Source: Arthrobacter sp. OVS8 (GTDB lineage Bacteria > Actinomycetota > Actinomycetes > Actinomycetales > Micrococcaceae). From it: a stretch of 64,000 bases of DNA. This document shows positions 1-9,019 of the stretch, piece by piece. The stretch is taken from contig CP116670.1 of NCBI GenBank assembly GCA_028370155.1, positions 2,108,001 to 2,172,000 on the forward strand, read 5' to 3'. The translations under genes and the position numbers were made by a program. The stretch's first letter is position 1; each line of letters opens with the position of its first letter. The notes beneath the pieces are model-generated. The model searched no databases and had not been told where the DNA came from. It worked only from the letters and a program-made list of their open reading frames with translations.

Positions 1-123
1 GACACGCTTTGCGTGGTAATTCGGCGTGTTGACGTTCGCGATGTTGTTCGCGATGGCGCGCTGACGCAGCGCGAGGCCGTCCATGGCGCTGGCCAAGGCG
101 GCGGAAGTCACGGATTCGAGCAC
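1..123 (-). CDS. flgB: Flagellar basal-body rod protein FlgB, N-terminal part
   Basis: Only the first 41 codons lie in the window; the gene runs off the left edge. The reading contains ALRQRAIANNIANVNTPNY, the hallmark N-terminal motif of flagellar rod proteins (IANNIANVNTPNY). FlgB forms the proximal rod of the basal body. The start is a GTG at 123 with an AGGCAGGA ribosome-binding site four bases upstream. It is separated from the fliC-fliD-fliS group by about 175 bp containing its own FliA-type promoter, so it probably opens a new basal-body operon. FlgC shares the motif, but FlgB is the usual first gene. Confidence 0.85.
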   Translation of the reverse strand, partial: MLESVTSAALASAMDGLALRQRAIANNIANVNTPNYHAKRV

Positions 124-194
124 AGAGTCCTGCCTGGGATGGTGGGGTGGCCGATCCGTGGCCGTTAAACGAGCGATCCGTGCTCTATCAGTGG

Positions 195-221
195 TTATCG
201 GCACTGGTCAGCCGCGCGTTA
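195..221 (-). promoter_or_regulatory. FliA (sigma-28)-type promoter for flgB
   Basis: Read on the minus strand: TAAC, exactly 15 bases, then GCCGATAA. The classical sigma-28 consensus is TAAA-N15-GCCGATAA, so 11 of 12 positions match. It lies about 70 bp upstream of the flgB start and has the correct orientation. Two more copies lie between fliC and flgN. Confidence 0.75.
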
Positions 222-298
222 GCAGAAAGTATGAAAGGTTTTTTGCAGGTTTTTCGCCCGCGGTTTTACCGGCTTTCGCCGGGCATCCTGCCGGGCGG

Positions 299-698
299 TC
301 AGCCGTTGACGTCGAGGTAGACGGCTCCGGAGGGATCACCGACGCCGGGAACGGAAGAGACCGCGTGCAGCTGCCTGGCGACGTCCATTCGGGCTTCTTC
401 GAGCTTCCTGGCGACGCGCTCCTGCGCGGCGGACAACGCGAGCGCGCGGCGGCGGGCTCCGGCCGGAAGTGGGCCCGGGGGCACGGGCGGCTGCCAGCGC
501 TTCTCGGGCAGGGCTCCACCCCTGCCTGGGGCGCGGCGGAGAGCGGCCCCAGCGGGTCTTTCAGCGTGCGCTCGGCGGCGCCCACGGCCATCTCCAGCAC
601 ATCCAGGATTGCATTCCAGGCCGCCAGGGCGGTATCCGTGTGCGGCGTCGGGGGTGATTCGGAGTGCTGGATGCCGGCTCCCCTAAGCCGGTCTCCAC
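299..698 (-). CDS. Small flagellar-cluster protein in the FliT position (frameshifted)
   Basis: A protein of about 130 residues is recovered by restoring one C near 517 and probably one near 655. Parts visible are TALAAWNAILDVLEMAVGAA near the N-terminus and a charged, likely helical stretch (AQERVARKLEEARMDVARQL) followed by an end in YLDVNG. It directly follows fliS, where many flagellar clusters carry fliT or a small hypothetical gene. I see no diagnostic FliT motif, so the function is positional inference. The start is uncertain; GTG at 698 fits the corrected frame. Confidence 0.5.
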
Positions 699-708
699 AT
701 CCGTCTGG

Positions 709-1245
709 TTACCCAAAGCCGAGGCTCCCGCCACCTGTTCCGGGCCGGGTGTTCCAGGCGCCGGCAGCGGAGAACCCTGTGGCAGCGGGGAAGGTTGCGC
801 TGGCTCCATAGCCCGCCGTTGCAGCGGTTGCAGGGGCTGCCGACGGCGCGGGAGCTGCGGCGGCGGCCTCATGCCAGGCCTGGCGCAGGGGTTCCAGGAG
901 CTCAATGGCTTCACGGGTCAGTGCCGGATCGCGCTGGATGTTCGCGTTGACCAGGGCGGTGAAGGCGTAGTTGTAGAGGCCCAGGAGACCGTCGGCGCCG
1001 TCCCAGGCATCCGTCTTGAGCGAGGAGATGAGCTCGGCGATGATGGCCTGGCCGTGGAGGAGGTTCTCCGACGCGACCGGCCAGTTGGCCGACTGCTGCG
1101 CGGTCTCGGCCCGGCCCAGGTCCAGCAGGAGCCGGTCGTAGAGCATGGTGAGGAGGCGTGCCGGCGGCGCCGAAAGGACGGAGTCGGCGAGGTACTGGTT
1201 CCGCTGGGCGGCACTGCCGAAGCCGTTGCCATAACTGGTGGTCAT
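709..1245 (-). CDS. fliS: Flagellar export chaperone FliS
   Basis: Intact, 178 residues. The N-terminal half has the FliS pattern: NQYLADSVLSAPPARLLTMLYDRLLLDL, here in short NQYL, then PPARLLTMLYDRLL, followed by a helical bundle. FliS binds the C-terminus of flagellin in the cytosol and stops premature polymerisation before export. The family is usually about 130 residues; the extra 45 C-terminal residues are an Ala/Pro/Gly-rich tail of low complexity. Its ATG overlaps the fliD stop (ATGA), which indicates translational coupling with the filament-cap gene. Confidence 0.92.
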   Translation of the reverse strand: MTTSYGNGFGSAAQRNQYLADSVLSAPPARLLTMLYDRLLLDLGRAETAQQSANWPVASENLLHGQAIIAELISSLKTDAWDGADGLLGLYNYAFTALVNANIQRDPALTREAIELLEPLRQAWHEAAAAAPAPSAAPATAATAGYGASATFPAATGFSAAGAWNTRPGTGGGSLGFG

Positions 1246-2572
1246 GCTGAGTTACTTCCTGAAGAAAGGCCGCCCAGTTGGGCGGTGAGCCAGGACTGCT
1301 GCGCCTGCATGTTGCTGAGGGCCACTTCCAAACCGGAGTAGGTGCGCTGCAGCGTGGCCTTGCGGGATTCGAGCCGGGTGTCCCAGTCGCTGATCCGGTC
1401 GGCCAGGTCACGGACCTCGGATTGCTGGCCGGTGATTTTCTTGGTCAGGGTGCCGTCGTACTTGTCGGAGGCGGTGGTCGCGGCCGCGGCAACACGCGTG
1501 GCGATCTCCTGGACCTTGGCTGCCGTGCCGCCGGGTCCGCTGCGAGGGCTGCCGAGAACTTCTTCTCGTCAAACTCCATGGTGCCGGTCTTGGTGATGCT
1601 GATGCCGATTTCCGACGGCGACCGCGGCGGGGTGCCCACCGGCAAGGACGCGGCGGACAGGATGTTCTGGTTCACGGAGCGCACCGCGCTGTCGCCCGCG
1701 AAGATGCCGGCAGTGGTCGATGTTCCGCTCGTGTTGGTGGTGCTCGTGACGGTGGACTTGCTGGCCACGTAGGAGAAGATGCCGTTGACGCCTTCCACGA
1801 GGCCGGAGGCTAGCTTGGTGATGCCGGCGTCGTCGCGGGCCACGGTGAGCGTGACGGGAGCGGCGGTCACTTCTTTGGCGGTGATGGACACGCCTGGGAG
1901 CAGATCCGTGAAGGTGTTTGTCGAGGACTTGACCGCCTGGGCTGCGGCGGTGCCGGGCCAGAGCGAAATTTCGGCGTCCTGCGCCGTCTTGACGTTGGTG
2001 AAGGTGGTGCCGGGATCGCTGATAGTGAAGGCGCCGGCTTCGCCGGACTTCGTGGCGGTGAACTGCAGGCGGTATTCGCCGGCGCCGACGGCGACCTTGC
2101 TGGCAGTGACGCCGGCTCGGGCCGCATTGACGGCGGTCACGACGTCGTCCAGGTTGCTCGTGAGCGGCTCGATCGTGAAAGCCTGGCCCCCGCTGTTGAT
2201 GGTCATGGTGGTGTAGGGCCAGCCGACCACTGAGTTCACTTGGGGTGTGACCGTGACCTGGGTCTGGGCCAGCTTGGTGACCTGGAAGTCGATGGACCCG
2301 GCCTTGGCGGCCGCCGTGGCAGTGGCGGTGACCTTGTCGCTGCTGGTGGTGGCGGTGTTGAGGTCCAGCGCTCCGGGCTTGGCGGCGGCGGTGGCCTGGG
2401 TGGCGAGCGCGGCCACCTTGCTGTTTAGTCCCTGCAGCGCGGACACCATGGACTGGAGGTCCTGGGACTTGTACTTCAGCAGGGTCTGCGGTATGGCCTC
2501 AACCTGCATCACGGAACTGATAAGGGCAGTGGTGTCGAGCCCACTGGCTAGTCCGTCGAGTGAGATTCCCAT
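1242..2572 (-). CDS. fliD: Flagellar filament cap protein FliD (one frameshift)
   Basis: FliD caps the growing filament and helps flagellin fold into place. The N-terminus MGISLDGLASGLDTTALIS is the typical FliD start (GLxSGLDT), and the C-terminal part after a frameshift near 1532 gives coiled-coil-like sequence ending shortly before GGLSSGSN. Restoring one G in a GG run joins the two parts into about 443 residues, a normal length. The start ATG at 2572 is preceded by a GAAAGG ribosome-binding site. It is coupled to fliS by a 4-bp overlap and lies downstream of fliC. Confidence 0.9.
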
Positions 2573-2637
2573 CGCTGCCTTTCATTGCCGCAAATGACTG
2601 CTGGTGCTTGGTGTTCGGAACTTCAGATGTTGCGCGT

Positions 2638-2676
2638 AAGGGCCGGACGATGGATTGCTCTCATCGTCCGGCCCTT
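2638..2676 (-). terminator. Hairpin downstream of fliC
   Basis: A 15-bp perfect inverted repeat (AAGGGCCGGACGATG on the left arm) with a 9-base loop lies between the fliC stop and the fliD start. It probably ends or attenuates the very abundant flagellin message so that less fliD-fliS is made. Confidence 0.75.
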
Positions 2677-2760
2677 CCGCAGTGTCTTGATCGGGATTAA
2701 GTCTTCGTCCGATCAGGGTGGCAGCCCTACTTCTGGACTACCGGGCTACCGGAAACCGGT

Positions 2761-3594
2761 TTAGCGCAGGAGTGAAAGAACACCCTGGCTGGACTGGTTT
2801 GCCTGGGCCAGCATTGCGGTGCCGGCCTGGGACAGGATGTTGGCCTTGGTGAACTTGACCATCTCCTGAGCCATGTCGACGTCGGCGATGCGGGACTGAG
2901 CGGCCTGCAGGTTTTCACCGGCAACGTTCAGCGTCTTGACGGCGTGCTCGAGGCGGTTCTGGGCTGCACCGATGTTGGACCGCTCGGTTGAGATTGCCGT
3001 GATCTCCGTATCGATTGCACCAATTGACGTAAGAGCGTTGGCTGCGCTATCGAAGGTCAGTGCCTTGACGGTCGCACCCAGCGTAGCTACGTCAGCGCCG
3101 GAAAGGTCCACAACGATCTGATCCTCCAGGGCGGTGCTTCCCGCTCCAACCTGAAAAGTAAGGGCGCTGGCACTGCCGTCGAGGAGCTTGATGGTGTTGA
3201 AGTTGGTCGAGTCGCCGATGCGAGTCAGCTCATCACCCAGCGCGTCGGACTCCGCCTTGATTGCCGCGCGGGCATCAGCGTTGTTGGAGTCGTTACCGGC
3301 CTGGACGGCAAGGTCACGCACACGCTGCAGGATGGAGTGGACCTCGGTCAGGGCGCCTTCAGCGGTCTGGATGACCGAGATACCGTCCTGGGCGTTACGG
3401 GCCGCCTGGGCCGAGCCGGTGACCTGTGACTTCAGGCCCTCGGAAATGGACAGGCCTGCTGCGTCATCGGCTGCACGGTTGATGCGCAGGCCGGTGGACA
3501 GCTTCTCCAGGGACTTGGAGAGATCGGTCTGGGTGTTGTTGAGGCTGCGGTAAGTGTTGTTTGCCGCGAGGTTGTTATTGATGACGAAGCCCAT
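2761..3594 (-). CDS. fliC: Flagellin
   Basis: Intact, 277 residues. The conserved D0/D1 ends are clear: MGFVINNNLAANNTYRSLNN and LEKLSTGLRINRAADDAAGL at the N-terminus, and AGTAMLAQANQSSQGVLSLL at the C-terminus. The middle is short, so the variable outer D2/D3 domains are nearly absent, as in many Gram-positive flagellins. A GGAGGA ribosome-binding site lies 6 bases before the ATG. The gene has its own FliA-like promoter and a strong hairpin after it, consistent with high expression as a single message plus read-through to fliD-fliS. Confidence 0.96.
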   Translation of the reverse strand: MGFVINNNLAANNTYRSLNNTQTDLSKSLEKLSTGLRINRAADDAAGLSISEGLKSQVTGSAQAARNAQDGISVIQTAEGALTEVHSILQRVRDLAVQAGNDSNNADARAAIKAESDALGDELTRIGDSTNFNTIKLLDGSASALTFQVGAGSTALEDQIVVDLSGADVATLGATVKALTFDSAANALTSIGAIDTEITAISTERSNIGAAQNRLEHAVKTLNVAGENLQAAQSRIADVDMAQEMVKFTKANILSQAGTAMLAQANQSSQGVLSLLR

Positions 3595-3654
3595 GATGTT
3601 TCCTCCGTGAGTGGGACTGTAAGCGATGGCCCATCCGTGGGCCTTCAGGAGTAG

Positions 3655-3681
3655 TTATCGCCCTTTCCGATACACACGTAA
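3655..3681 (-). promoter_or_regulatory. FliA-like promoter for fliC
   Basis: On the minus strand: TTAC, 15 bases, GGCGATAA. Nine of 12 positions match TAAA-N15-GCCGATAA. It lies about 60 bp upstream of the flagellin start, with the ribosome-binding site correctly placed downstream. Confidence 0.6.
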
Positions 3682-3749
3682 GGAAATTTGCGAAATTCTT
3701 TTCCGAATCTTTTCCCCAGCATTCCGCCTGTAATCAGCCTTATTCCCGC

Positions 3750-3776
3750 TAACGGATCCTGTTGCCCGGCCGATAG
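3750..3776 (+). promoter_or_regulatory. FliA-like promoter for flgN-flgK-flgL-fliW
   Basis: On the plus strand: TAAC, 15 bases, GCCGATAG. Ten of 12 positions match the sigma-28 consensus. It is divergent from the fliC promoter within the same intergenic region and lies about 95 bp before the chosen flgN start. Confidence 0.65.
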
Positions 3777-3871
3777 TTTCTACGAACCCTGCTGAAGGCT
3801 GCAGCTGACACCTTATGTACTGCATGCCCGGCACCACCGCATTAGTCACCTTTGAGGGAGCCGTCCGGAAC

Positions 3872-4354
3872 ATGGCCATCCACGAACTTTCAGCCCTGCT
3901 GTGGCGGGAGCGTGAACTCCTGGACGTTCTCACCTTCAAGCTGGAGGAGGAGCAACTGCTGCTCACCTCGGGCAAGTCACGCTGGCTGCCCCACGGCACC
4001 CGGGAAGTTGAACAGGTCCTGGGGCACCTCGCCCAGGCGAGCCTGGCGCGCACCATCGAAGCCGCCGTCGTCGCCGAGGTCTGGGGCCTCCCCACGGACG
4101 CGTCCCTGGCGGAACTGGCCACGGCGGCTCCGGAAGGCGCCTGGGCCGAGATCCTCACCGCGCACCTCGCCGCACTGACCCGCCAGACCGCCCTCATCAA
4201 GGAACTGCGCGACTCCAACGAGCAGTACCTGCGCACCGCCGTCCGCTCCACCCAGGAGTCGCTGGCCGATCTGCGCCCCGCAGCGGGCACCTACGACGCG
4301 CACGGCAAGACCGGGGACACCGCCGGCTCCCGCATCTTCGACAAGCAATTCTAA
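3872..4354 (+). CDS. flgN: FlgN-like chaperone for hook-associated proteins
   Basis: About 160 residues, mainly helical and charged, beginning MAIHELSALLWRERELLDVL. FlgN escorts FlgK and FlgL to the export gate, and this gene sits directly before both. The helical pattern, with LWRERELLDVLTFKLEEEQ near the start, fits the FlgN family. The frame is open to an ATG at 3815, but 3872 is chosen because the family alignment starts there and a GAGGGAG lies upstream. Only 10 bp separate it from flgK. Confidence 0.75.
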   Translation: MAIHELSALLWRERELLDVLTFKLEEEQLLLTSGKSRWLPHGTREVEQVLGHLAQASLARTIEAAVVAEVWGLPTDASLAELATAAPEGAWAEILTAHLAALTRQTALIKELRDSNEQYLRTAVRSTQESLADLRPAAGTYDAHGKTGDTAGSRIFDKQF

Positions 4355-4364
4355 GGAAGCCACC

Positions 4365-5775
4365 ATGAGCACCTTCGGCGCCCTGAACACCGCCTACCGC
4401 GGGCTGACCGCCGCCCAGCAGGGCATGAACGTGGCGGGCCAGAACATCGCCAACGCCGCTACTGAGGGCTACACCCGGCAGCGCGTCGATCAGTCCTCCC
4501 TGGCAGCGCCGGCCGTGGACTCTTCAGCGGCGGAGCGTTGCAGCCCGGCCAGGGTGTGTCCGTGAACGCCATCTCACGGCTCGGCAGCAGCTTCCTCGAC
4601 GCCGGCGTCCGCTCGGCGGGCGCACAGGCCGGCTACGCCACCGTCCGATCCTCGGCGCTGCAGGGCATCGAAGGCATCCTGCAGGAACCGGGCGACAACG
4701 GCATTTCGAACGCGCTGCAGGGCTTCTGGTCCGCGTGGCAGGGCGCCGCCAACCAGCCCACGGAGTCCGGACCCAAGGGGCTGCTCCTGACCGCCGCCAA
4801 CTCCGTGACGGACAAGATTTCCTCCGCGTACACGGCCCTCGACTCGCAGTGGAGCCGTGTCCGCAGTGAAGCACAGGACGCGGTCACGGCCGTCAACGCG
4901 GCTGCCGCGCAGGTAGCGTCCTACAACACGACCATCCGCTCCACGCTGGCGGCTGGCGGGTCGGCCAACGAGCTGATCGACGCCCGCGCCAAGCTCACGG
5001 ACCAGATCGCCGGCCTCGCCGGCGGCACCGTCCGCGAACAGCCCGACGGCACCGTGGACGTCCTGGTCGGCGGCAACGCCCTCGTCACCGGCGGCTCCGT
5101 CCGGACGCTCAAGCTGGCCGGCGCGACGGCCATGGCCGACGCCGCAACCGACGCCCCGCGCGTTGAATGGACCAACCCCGGTGGCACGGCAGCCCTCGAC
5201 GGTGGCGAACTCGCCGGTGCACTCTCCGTGCTGGCCCCCGCTTCCGGAGGATCCGGGGCCCCATCGCCGAGGCAGCCGAGTCCTACAACAGGTTCGCGAC
5301 CGTGCTCGCCACGGCGGTTAACTCCGTCCATCGGGATGGTGTCACGGGCGCCGGCGCCCAAGGCGTCGACTTCTTCACCACCGGCACTGGACCCGCCGCA
5401 CTGAGCATCGCCGGCCCCACAAGTACCGCCAACATCGCCCTCAAAGCTTCAACGGGCGGCGCCCTGGACACCAGCATCGCGGACACGATCTCGCAGCTCG
5501 GCACCGGCGCGAACTCACCGGACAAAGTCTGGGCAGGGATCGTCACGGACATCGGGGTGCAGTCCCGCGGAGCCCAGCAGCACGAGTCGCTCACCGACGC
5601 CGCCCAGGCTTCCGCCCGGACCAGCCGGGCCTCGCAGTCATCCGTGAGCCTGGACGAGGAAAACGTCAGCCTGCTCACCAACCAGCACGCCTACCAGGCC
5701 GCGGCCCGTGTGATGACCGCCGTCGACGAAGCCCTGGACGTCCTGATCAACCGCACCGGATTGGTAGGAAGGTAG
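4365..5775 (+). CDS. flgK: Flagellar hook-associated protein 1 FlgK (two frameshifts)
   Basis: FlgK is the first hook-filament junction protein. The start MSTFGALNTAYRGLTAAQQG followed by NIANAATEGYTRQRV is the conserved rod/hook N-terminus. The C-terminus carries SLDEENVSLLTNQHAYQAAA, the matching FlgK signature. Three frames are joined by restoring one G near 4515 (GGG read as GG) and one near 5258 in a GGGG run, giving about 470 residues. It has an AAGGAAG ribosome-binding site and is followed 4 bp later by flgL. Confidence 0.93.
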
Positions 5776-5779
5776 CCAT

Positions 5780-6703
5780 ATGCTGAACCGCGTCACAAAT
5801 CTGACCATGAGTGCGAACGCCCTGAGGACGCTGCAGACCCAACAGTCCCGGCTCTCCGAGCTGCAGGACAAGGCCACCACACTCAATAAAATCTCCCGCC
5901 CGTCGGACGATCCGGCGGCTACCGCGAAGGCGCTCGAAACCCGTTCCTTGCTCGCCGCCACGGCGCAGTACGGCCGGAACATCGACGACGGCAACACGTG
6001 GCTCACCGCCGCTGACTCCGCGCTCGAGCAGGCCACCAACGTGATGCACCGGATCAAGGACCTCGCCGTGCTGGCCGGCAACGGCTCGCTGAACCAGTCC
6101 GGCAAGGACGCCATCGCCCTCGAGCTGGAGACCCTGAACAAGGATCTGGTTTCGGTCGCCAACAGCAAGCACTTGGGCCGGAACATCTTTGCCGGAAATT
6201 CCGATGCCGACGCTGCCTTCACGCCGGGCACCCCGCGGGACCCCGCCAACCCGGCCGACCCCGGCACACCGCCCGTCTTCCAGGGAACCGGCATCAGCCC
6301 GGTGGAACGGCGCATCAGCGCCACGCAGGCAGTCCGGGTCGACGCCGACGGCGGAGCAATCTTCGGCAGCGATGCCGGCTCCGTCTTCGCCACGGTGGCC
6401 AATATCGCCGCGCAACTCCGGAGCGGCGGGGACATCACCTCGCAGCTGGCTCCCCTTGAGACATCGTTTAAGAACATCGTCAACGGACGTGCTGAGATAG
6501 GAACACGCCAGGCGCAGCTGGAACGCGCCGGCACCGTCAACACAGAATTGGAGGCCACCTTGGATGCCCAGCGGACCGGCATTGAAAAGGCAGATCTGGG
6601 CAGCGTCATCATGGACCTGAAGCTCCAGGAGACCAACTACCAGGTGGCCCTGGCCGCCACGGCGCGGGTCCTGCAGCCCACGCTGATGGACTTCCTGCGG
6701 TGA
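5780..6703 (+). CDS. flgL: Flagellar hook-associated protein 3 FlgL
   Basis: Intact, 307 residues. FlgL is the second junction protein between hook and filament. The N-terminus has the flagellin-like pattern MLNRVTNLTMSANALRTLQ and KISRPSDDPAATAKALETR, and the C-terminus has SVIMDLKLQETNYQVALAAT, both typical. Its middle contains a Pro-rich stretch near residues 150-165 (TPGTPRDPANPADPGTPP). The stop codon overlaps the GTG start of fliW. Confidence 0.95.
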   Translation: MLNRVTNLTMSANALRTLQTQQSRLSELQDKATTLNKISRPSDDPAATAKALETRSLLAATAQYGRNIDDGNTWLTAADSALEQATNVMHRIKDLAVLAGNGSLNQSGKDAIALELETLNKDLVSVANSKHLGRNIFAGNSDADAAFTPGTPRDPANPADPGTPPVFQGTGISPVERRISATQAVRVDADGGAIFGSDAGSVFATVANIAAQLRSGGDITSQLAPLETSFKNIVNGRAEIGTRQAQLERAGTVNTELEATLDAQRTGIEKADLGSVIMDLKLQETNYQVALAATARVLQPTLMDFLR

Positions 6704-7106
6704 ACACGCCTGTGGCCGATCTCCCCGTCACCAGCACCCCCGTGACGTTCACCGCGCCCATGCCGGGGCTTGAGAACGTCCACGCCTTCACGCTGCGCAG
6801 CGTCGAAGGCGCCACCGGCCTCTACGCCCTCGAGGCCGGCTCTCCCAGCCCGGTCCGGCTGTTCCTCGCCGACGCCGCCGTGTTTGTGCCGGGCTACGCG
6901 CCGCCGGTTCCGGCGGCCACAGTGCAGGCCCTGGAACTTGAGCAGGACCAGGACCTCCAGGTGCTGGTGGTGCTCAACCACTCCCCAAAGCCACCACGGT
7001 GAACCTCATGGCCCCGATCGTGCTGAACCCGGCAACCAGCCGCTGCGCCCAGCTGGTCCTGGACGGCCGGGAGTACCCGCTCCGGGCGGACCTCAACTCG
7101 CTCTAG
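6700..7106 (+). CDS. fliW: Flagellar assembly factor FliW (one frameshift)
   Basis: FliW binds the regulator CsrA and free flagellin, linking flagellin translation to assembly. Visible family segments are PMPGLENVHAFTL, LYALEAGSPSPVRLFL, LVVLNHSP and, after a frameshift near 6990, NLMAPIVLNPATSRCAQLVL. The joined length is about 135 residues, close to the usual size. The GTG start overlaps the flgL stop (GTGA). No csrA follows: the next gene is on the opposite strand and unrelated. Confidence 0.88.
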
Positions 7107-7127
7107 CGATCCCGCCGGAGCCAGTTC

Positions 7128-7672
7128 TCACCAGAAATGCGCGACGTCGATCACCAGACGTGAGCCTGCCGCCGGCCCTCCAGGGCGAACACCCGGAACG
7201 GCAGCCGTGCCCGGACCCCGATGCCCAGGCTGGAATACCCTTCGAAACTGCCTGCCCACGCCACCTGCCGGAACGTCTGGTAGCCCGTGACGTTGGTCAG
7301 TTCCCTGCGGTTTGCCGGGTTGTAGGTGGACTTGCCGTTCTGGTCATACGCCGGGGCGTTGACTGTGACCTGGATAAACGCCTGGCCCCGCAGCGGGACC
7401 GGCAATCCGGAACCGTCCTGGGTCACCTGCGGAACATAGCGGACTGTGTAGCCGCCAACGCGCCCGTTAAGGTCGATGACCAGCCGGTCGAAGCAGTAGT
7501 GCTGGCCGGTCCTTACGTTCGTCACCTGGGCCTGGCTCATGGCGGGATTCGCCTTGACCAGCGATCCCCACACCAGCCCGCAGTAGGGAGCCGCCGATGC
7601 GGGACCGGGCGCCACGAGCCCGGAGGCAACCGCCAGCATGATTGCGATAAACCACACCCGGAACTTCTTCAT
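7128..7672 (-). CDS. Secreted AMIN-like domain protein (frameshift at 3' end)
   Basis: The first 27 residues form a signal peptide (MKKFRVWFIAIMLAVASGLV, cleavage near ASA-AP). The mature part has a beta-rich pattern with HYCFDRLVIDLNG, GYTVRYVPQV and NVTGYQTFRQVAWAGSFEG, which I recognise from actinobacterial AMIN-like secreted proteins. A single frameshift near 7165 hides the usual ending RLVIDVAHFW, placing the true stop at 7128. Role unknown; an exported cell-envelope protein is likely. It converges on fliW with only about 20 bp between. Confidence 0.7.
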
Positions 7673-7835
7673 TTGGGCTGCCCCTCAAGAGTTGAGATAG
7701 CTCCAGAATAGGAGCGTTCCCGCGCCGAATCGAGGGGCAATCCGGCATCGGCGCCCAACCGTTAGGCTGCGCCGCGCCCGGTCACGGGACGGTTGCGCCG
7801 CCGTCGTCCTCCTGTTGGGAAGTGCCGTGGAACGG

Positions 7836-7870
7836 CGAAGCGCCGGACCCCTGCGGGTCCCGGCGCTTCG
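7836..7870 (-). terminator. Hairpin downstream of the DUF4193 gene
   Basis: Arms of 15 and 16 bases (CGAAGCGCCGGACCC on the left) with a 4-base loop and one bulge. It lies about 60 bp after the stop of the minus-strand gene at 7929-8231. The rest of 7673-7928 shows nothing else I can name. Confidence 0.65.
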
Positions 7871-7928
7871 TGGTGCATTGCTGCGAAGTGGTGGCGCTGT
7901 GAAGTGGTGGCGCGCGGTGGAAGGTCCC

Positions 7929-8231
7929 CTAGCCTTCGCAGTCGCGGCAGTACTTCATGCCGTTCTTTTCCTTGGCCACCTGGGACCGGTGACGGACCAG
8001 GAAGCAGGAGGAACAGGTAAATTCGTCGGACTGCTCGGGAACAACAATGACCGTCAGTTCTTCGCCGGAGAGATCGGCACCGGGAAGGTCGATGCCTTCA
8101 GCCGTGTCGTTCTCGTCGACGTCGATGACGGCGGTCTGCGCGCCGCCGCCACGGGACGCCTGAAGGGCCTCCAGCGACTCAGCGGGAGACTCTTCTTCTG
8201 TCTTGCGTGGTGCGTCGTAATCGGTAGCCAT
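7929..8231 (-). CDS. DUF4193 family zinc-ribbon protein
   Basis: Intact, 100 residues from the ATG at 8231 (MATDYDAPRKTEEE). The first two thirds are acidic and probably disordered. The end holds CSSCFLVRHRSQVA and YCRDCEG, two CxxC pairs that should bind zinc. This is the pattern of the actinobacteria-specific DUF4193 family, whose function is unknown; the zinc ribbon resembles that of DksA-type RNA-polymerase effectors. An upstream in-frame ATG at 8243 would add four residues. Confidence 0.85.
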   Translation of the reverse strand: MATDYDAPRKTEEESPAESLEALQASRGGGAQTAVIDVDENDTAEGIDLPGADLSGEELTVIVVPEQSDEFTCSSCFLVRHRSQVAKEKNGMKYCRDCEG

Positions 8232-8373
8232 TTGGGGGTTCACTTTCGTTGCTGCGCAGCGCCATTTCAGGCACCTCAGTGAAGCAGTTTAGGACATTAT
8301 GCACGCAGCCGAAGAATAGTGTGGCGAAACTGACACTTTGCGTCACGGGGCCTGGCCCTGCGGCGTGCGCGAC

Positions 8374-8863
8374 TCACGCCACCGGCCAGACGACGAGTGT
8401 CTTCCAGGCTCCCGGATCGGGTTCGGCGGCCGGGTCGGTGAGGTAGTACTCCCACATCACGTTCCCCGGGGTCAGTCCGGCGGCCTGCATCTTTCCCGTG
8501 ATGGCTTTGTACGTTTCGGGAGTTTCTCGTACGGCCCCACGTGCATGGCTTCCATGGCGCGGCCGGCGGGAAGGGATCCCGCCGTCACTCCCCGTGGTCA
8601 CCGGGCCACGGTAGCGGCGCCGCCACCGGAAAGCCCGCCTCCACGTCCACGACGTCGGTCGGTATCCCGTGATACAAGGCGAAAGGCGGTCCGGCCAGTT
8701 GGACCTGCTGCTGCTCGGCCGCGGCCATCACAGCCTGGTAGGCGCGGCCAAAGAACTCCTTCAGTGCGTTCATCGGCACGGTTTCGCGCAGGACCGCCGT
8801 CGGCTGTTCCTCGAGTTGGGTGGATTTGATCTCCGGCGTCTTTTCCGGATTCGCTTCGGTCAT
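8374..8863 (-). CDS. GyrI-like / AraC effector-binding domain protein (frameshifts)
   Basis: Two reading frames combine into one protein of about 160 residues. The N-terminal part (PTAVLRETVPMNALKEFFGR, then PPFALYHGIPTDVVDVEAGF) and the C-terminal part (PETYKAITGKMQAAGL, MWEYYLTDP) together match the GyrI-like small-molecule-binding fold, including the conserved WEYYLTDP ending. Frame changes occur near 8590 and 8530. No DNA-binding domain is attached. The ligand is unknown. Confidence 0.72.
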
Positions 8864-9019
8864 GAGCCCAGACTCCGCTCCACGGTTTCCGCGGTCTAGG
8901 GCCTAACGTCCCGCCGGCGCAGTGACCGGCCGAGGCAGAGGTGGCCATGGCGGGCCCGGGGACAGAATCGCGGTGACCGCCTGCACTGTGGGCTCGATGT
9001 CCGCCCGTAGACTCGGCAC

